From contig NZ_MQUR01000056.1 in NCBI RefSeq assembly GCF_001953875.1, positions 1 through 52,007 on the forward strand: a stretch of 52,007 nucleotides of DNA, read 5' to 3'. Under the pieces are notes generated by a model. It was not told the origin of the DNA and searched no databases. It saw only the letters and a program-made list of their open reading frames with translations. Origin of the DNA: Streptomyces amritsarensis (GTDB lineage: Bacteria > Actinomycetota > Actinomycetes > Streptomycetales > Streptomycetaceae). A program made the position numbers and the translations under genes. Below are positions 49,301-52,007 of the stretch, piece by piece (position 1 is the first letter of the stretch; each line of letters begins with the position of its first letter).

Positions 49301-50824
49301 ATGACAACGACACCAGTCTGGAGTGTGGACCCCCGCACCGGGAAGCAGCGCGAGCAGGTTGCGGTGGAAGCCACAGGCCGCGAGGTGGACGAAGCCGTGC
49401 GGGCGGCCCATGCCGCCCGCGGCCCGCTCGCGGACGCCGCCGTCCGCGCCGCCTTCCTGCGCACCGCGGCCGCACTGCTCGACGAGGCCGCCGCCCACGT
49501 CGTCGAGGCCGCCGACGCCGAGACCGCGCTCGGACCGGGCCGGCTCACCGGCGAACTGGCCCGCACCACCGGCCAGCTGCGCGCCTTCGCCGACGCCGTC
49601 GACGAAGGGTCCTACCTCGACATCCGGATCGACCGGGCCGACCCCTCACTCACCCCGCCGCGCCCCGAGCTGCGCCGCTACAAGGTGCCGCTCGGCGTGG
49701 TCGCGGTCTACGCCGCCTCCAACTTCCCGCTCGCCTTCTCCGTCCCCGGCGGGGACACCGCGAGCGCGCTGGCCGCGGGCTGCCCGGTGGTGGTCAAGGC
49801 GCACCCCGACCACCCGGCCACGTCCGAGCTGTGCGCCTCGCTGCTGCGCCGGGCTGCCGTCGCGAACGGGCTCCCGCCCGAAGTGGTCGGTGTGGTCCAC
49901 GGGTTCGACGCGGGCCTGGAGCTGATCCGCCACCCGCTGGTCTCGGCCGCCGGATTCACCGGTTCCATCCGGGGCGGCAGGGCGCTGTTCGACGCGGCCG
50001 CCGCCCGGCCCGTGCCCATTGCCTTCCACGGCGAACTGGGCTCCCTGAACCCGGTCGTGGTCACCCCGGCCGCGGCCGCCGAGCGGGCCGAGGAGATCGG
50101 CGCCGGTCTGGCGGGCTCGGTCACGCTGGGCGTCGGCCAGTTCTGCGTGAAACCGGGCCTGGTCCTGGTGCCCGACGGCGCGGACGGCGACCGGCTCACC
50201 GCAGAGCTCACCAAGGCCCTCGGCGAGACCGAGCCCGGGGTGCTGCTCGACCACCGGATGCGGGAGAACTTCGTCTCCGGGGTGCGCGAGCGGGCCGCGC
50301 TGCCCGGCGTCGAGGCCCCCGTCACCCCGGGATCCGGCGGCGAGCACACGGTGGGTGCGGGCTACCTGACGGTGCGGGCCGAGGACCTCCTCGCGGGCGA
50401 CGGGCACGACATCCTCCTGGAGGAGTGCTTCGGCCCGGTCACCGTGGTCGTCCGGTACGCCGGGCAGGCCGAGGCGGGCGCGGTCCTCGGCCGCCTCGGG
50501 GGGAACCTGAGCGCCACCCTCCAGCTGTCGGCCGCCGAGGCCGAGGGCGCCCCGGGCCCGGCCACCGAGCTGATCGGGCAGGTCACCCAGCTGGCGGGGC
50601 GGATCGTGGTCAACGGCTGGCCGACCGGGGTCGCGGTGGCGCCGGCCCAGCACCACGGCGGGCCGTACCCGGCCGCCACCTCGCACTCCACCTCGGTGGG
50701 CGCTACGGCGATCGAGCGCTGGCTGCGGCCGGTGGCCTACCAGTCGGTGCCGGACGCTCTCCTTCCGGCCGAGCTGCGCGAGGCCAATCCGCTGGGCCTG
50801 CCGCGCCGGGTGACCCGCGGCTGA
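49301..50824 (+). CDS. Aldehyde dehydrogenase (NADP+), 2-oxoglutarate semialdehyde type
   Basis: A 507-residue ALDH. The catalytic Cys282 lies in GQFCVKPG, preceded by the general-base Glu in AFHGELGSLNP. FTGSIRGGRALF is the coenzyme turn, and ASNFPLAFSVPGGDTASALAAGCPVV is the NADP-binding start of the alpha-ketoglutaric semialdehyde dehydrogenase group. That enzyme oxidises the final intermediate of glucarate, arabinose or hydroxyproline breakdown to 2-oxoglutarate. No dehydratase gene is next to it in the window, so the pathway is open. GGAGG precedes the ATG. Confidence 0.88.
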   Translation: MTTTPVWSVDPRTGKQREQVAVEATGREVDEAVRAAHAARGPLADAAVRAAFLRTAAALLDEAAAHVVEAADAETALGPGRLTGELARTTGQLRAFADAVDEGSYLDIRIDRADPSLTPPRPELRRYKVPLGVVAVYAASNFPLAFSVPGGDTASALAAGCPVVVKAHPDHPATSELCASLLRRAAVANGLPPEVVGVVHGFDAGLELIRHPLVSAAGFTGSIRGGRALFDAAAARPVPIAFHGELGSLNPVVVTPAAAAERAEEIGAGLAGSVTLGVGQFCVKPGLVLVPDGADGDRLTAELTKALGETEPGVLLDHRMRENFVSGVRERAALPGVEAPVTPGSGGEHTVGAGYLTVRAEDLLAGDGHDILLEECFGPVTVVVRYAGQAEAGAVLGRLGGNLSATLQLSAAEAEGAPGPATELIGQVTQLAGRIVVNGWPTGVAVAPAQHHGGPYPAATSHSTSVGATAIERWLRPVAYQSVPDALLPAELREANPLGLPRRVTRG

Positions 50825-50841
50825 CCCCGACGCCCCAACAC

Positions 50842-50893
50842 CCGTGGGCCCCCCGGGGCGCCCGGGGCGGGCCGGCCCGGGGCGGGCCCACGG
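50842..50893. terminator. Hairpin downstream of the aldehyde dehydrogenase gene
   Basis: CCGTGGGCCC (50842-50851) pairs with GGGCCCACGG (50884-50893), enclosing a GC-only loop able to fold further. It starts 18 nt past the stop. Confidence 0.55.
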
Positions 50894-50924
50894 CCATGGA
50901 GCCCGGGGCCCTGGAACGGGCCCG

Positions 50925-50957
50925 GGACCACCGAGCGGGCCCAGGACCACCGAGCGG
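50925..50957. repeat. Direct repeat in intergenic GC-rich tract
   Basis: GGACCACCGAGCGG occurs at 50925-50938 and 50944-50957, a 19-nt period, within the 247-nt gap before the next gene. The rest of this gap is low-complexity GC sequence with no gene. Confidence 0.75.
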
Positions 50958-51071
50958 CCCCGGGGCGGGCCCGGGCGGCGCCGGTCCCGCGGGCCCGGGG
51001 CCGGCCGCCCCGCCCTTCGCGCACGAACAATCCTGTTGCCCCGCCCGCCCCGCGCGCGGCAGGCTGCGGCC

Positions 51072-51311
51072 ATGCCGAGACCACACGGGTTCACGTACGA
51101 CCGACGCGGCGGCGGCAGCGTCGTCATCACCCACCAGGGCCGCACCGCGGCCACCCTGCGCGGGGACCGCGCCGCCGCCTTCCTGGCCGAGGTGGAGGCC
51201 GGGGATCCGCAGCTGGTGATGGCCCGCTGGACCGGCTCGTACAAGTTCGGCAACGAGCGCACCGCGAAGAACCACCCCCGCAACCGGCGCGGAAATATCC
51301 CCCGAAGGTAA
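51072..51311 (+). CDS. Small conserved basic protein of unknown function
   Basis: A 79-residue protein: HGFTYDRRGGGSVVITHQGRTAATLRG, then AAFLAEVEAGDPQLVMARWTGSYKFGNERTAKNHPRNRRG. The pattern (a short beta sheet, one helix and a basic tail) recurs in Streptomyces as small proteins without assigned function, to my memory. ATG 51072 is at the start of the recognisable part; the open frame before it is low-complexity. The basic C-terminus could bind nucleic acid; this is only a suggestion. It lies 35 nt upstream of the TerD-family gene. Confidence 0.7.
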   Translation: MPRPHGFTYDRRGGGSVVITHQGRTAATLRGDRAAAFLAEVEAGDPQLVMARWTGSYKFGNERTAKNHPRNRRGNIPRR

Positions 51312-51346
51312 GGGAACGGCAAAGCACCTCCGCTCGTTCTCCGGGC

Positions 51347-52007
51347 ATGACCGCTATGACCCCTGGATCCAACCTGCCGCTCAACGCCGTCCGCGTGACG
51401 GTCGACGTGGCTGCGCCGGTGCGGCTCGACGTGTCCGCCCTGCTCCTCACGGCGGACGGCAAGGTGCGCTCCGACGCCGACTTCATCTTCTTCAACCAGC
51501 CCTCCGGTCCCGGTGTCGCCTACCGGTCCGGCGGGGGCACGGCGCCGGACTCGGTCACCGTGGACACCTCCGCGGTGCCCCCGGGCATCGAGCGGATCGT
51601 GGTCACCGCCAGCCCCGACGCCGCCGGGCAGACCTTCCAGGGCATCGAGCCCACCGCCACCGTGCGCAATGCCGACGGCGGCGCGGTGATCGCCTCGTTC
51701 ACCCCGCCGCAGCTGGCCACCGAGACCGCGCTTGTCGTCGTGGAGATCTACCAGCGCGGCGGTGTGTGGAAGGTCCGCGCGGTCGGCCAGGGGTACGCGA
51801 ACGGCCTCGCCGGCATCGCGACCGACTTCGGGGTCAGCGTGGACGAGGAGCCGGCTCCCGCAGCCGCCGTCACCCCGCCCGCACCTCCCGCACCCGCCGC
51901 GCCCCCCGCCCCGCCGACGACCCACCAGCCCTCCCCCTGGCTCACCGCCGGCGCCGGCACCCCCGCCCCCGTCACCCCGGCCCCCCCCCCCCCTCCCCCC
52001 CCACCCC
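51347..52007 (+). CDS. TerD family protein (partial, runs off the window)
   Basis: The frame stays open to the right edge (about 220 codons). The N-terminal domain is TerD/CABP-like: MTPGSNLPLNAVRVTVDVAAP, DADFIFFNQPSGPGVAYRS, DSVTVDTSAVPPGIERIVVTAS, and TETALVVVEIYQRGGVWKVRAVGQGYANGLAGIATDFGV, with acidic residues (DADF, D in GVSVDEEP) that bind calcium in TerD proteins. From residue 168 a Pro/Ala-rich linker follows, suggesting a multidomain tellurite-resistance-type protein. Start 51347 or ATG 51356. The end sits in a C-only tract (13 C, T, 8 C), where sequencing or assembly may have failed. Confidence 0.85.
   Translation, partial: MTAMTPGSNLPLNAVRVTVDVAAPVRLDVSALLLTADGKVRSDADFIFFNQPSGPGVAYRSGGGTAPDSVTVDTSAVPPGIERIVVTASPDAAGQTFQGIEPTATVRNADGGAVIASFTPPQLATETALVVVEIYQRGGVWKVRAVGQGYANGLAGIATDFGVSVDEEPAPAAAVTPPAPPAPAAPPAPPTTHQPSPWLTAGAGTPAPVTPAPPPPPPPP

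Overview
The window is a stretch of actinobacterial chromosome, almost certainly Streptomyces. Base composition is very GC-rich with G or C at nearly every third codon position. GTG and TTG starts are frequent, genes often overlap by four bases, and the gene content and order (moaA, S8 protease, Gbn-type nucleoid protein, ABC-F, phosphate permease, cobalamin genes, LAETG surface protein) are those of a Streptomyces core region. I saw no insertion sequence, prophage, CRISPR array, tRNA or rRNA. The last gene (TerD family) runs off the right edge inside a poly-C tract.

Layout. 1-5 kb: moaA (molybdenum cofactor), an acetate/cation symporter with its DUF485 partner, and a secreted subtilisin-like protease. 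5.1-7.9 kb: a compact three-gene operon joining an AGMO-like membrane hydroxylase, a YhhN/TMEM86 lysoplasmalogenase and a zinc alcohol dehydrogenase. 8.2-13.3 kb: a TetR gene divergent from a four-gene operon of an acetoacetate-decarboxylase-like protein, an SDR and two unusual amidohydrolase paralogues. 13.3-16.3 kb: DEDDh exonuclease-BRCT, a Cys-rich zinc-ribbon protein, SURF1 and an SDR with an altered active site. 16.3-18.5 kb: an Asp23/AmaP envelope cluster. 18.6-26.2 kb: enoyl-CoA hydratase, Gbn-like protein, ABC-F ATPase with a tiny upstream ORF, zinc metallopeptidase, VOC protein, a protein of unknown function and an alpha/beta hydrolase.

26.4-37.5 kb: a PiT phosphate permease behind a recognisable PHO box, a small membrane protein, then a cobalamin riboswitch leading cobD, cobQ, a ChlI-ChlD fused chelatase, cobO and cobB. 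A reversed ZIP transporter follows, then a CobE-CobC fusion. These genes cover late corrin amidation, adenosylation, cobalt insertion and aminopropanol arm assembly. The large CobN subunit and the corrin-ring methyltransferases are not in the window.

37.6-52 kb: CapA-type protein, LAETG-anchored surface protein, amidohydrolase, class V PLP enzyme, DsbA/FrnE-like protein, GNAT, a stand-alone penicillin-binding protein, a three-gene two-component operon, an IclR regulator divergent from a 2-oxoglutarate-semialdehyde-type dehydrogenase with a palindromic operator between them, a small conserved protein and the partial TerD gene.

The most promising undescribed system is the AGMO-like / lysoplasmalogenase / alcohol dehydrogenase operon, which looks like an ether-lipid or fatty-aldehyde pathway. 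The second is the paired 'DCHAG' amidohydrolase operon with its own TetR regulator and perfect operator. All functional calls come from reading motifs by eye; no search was run.
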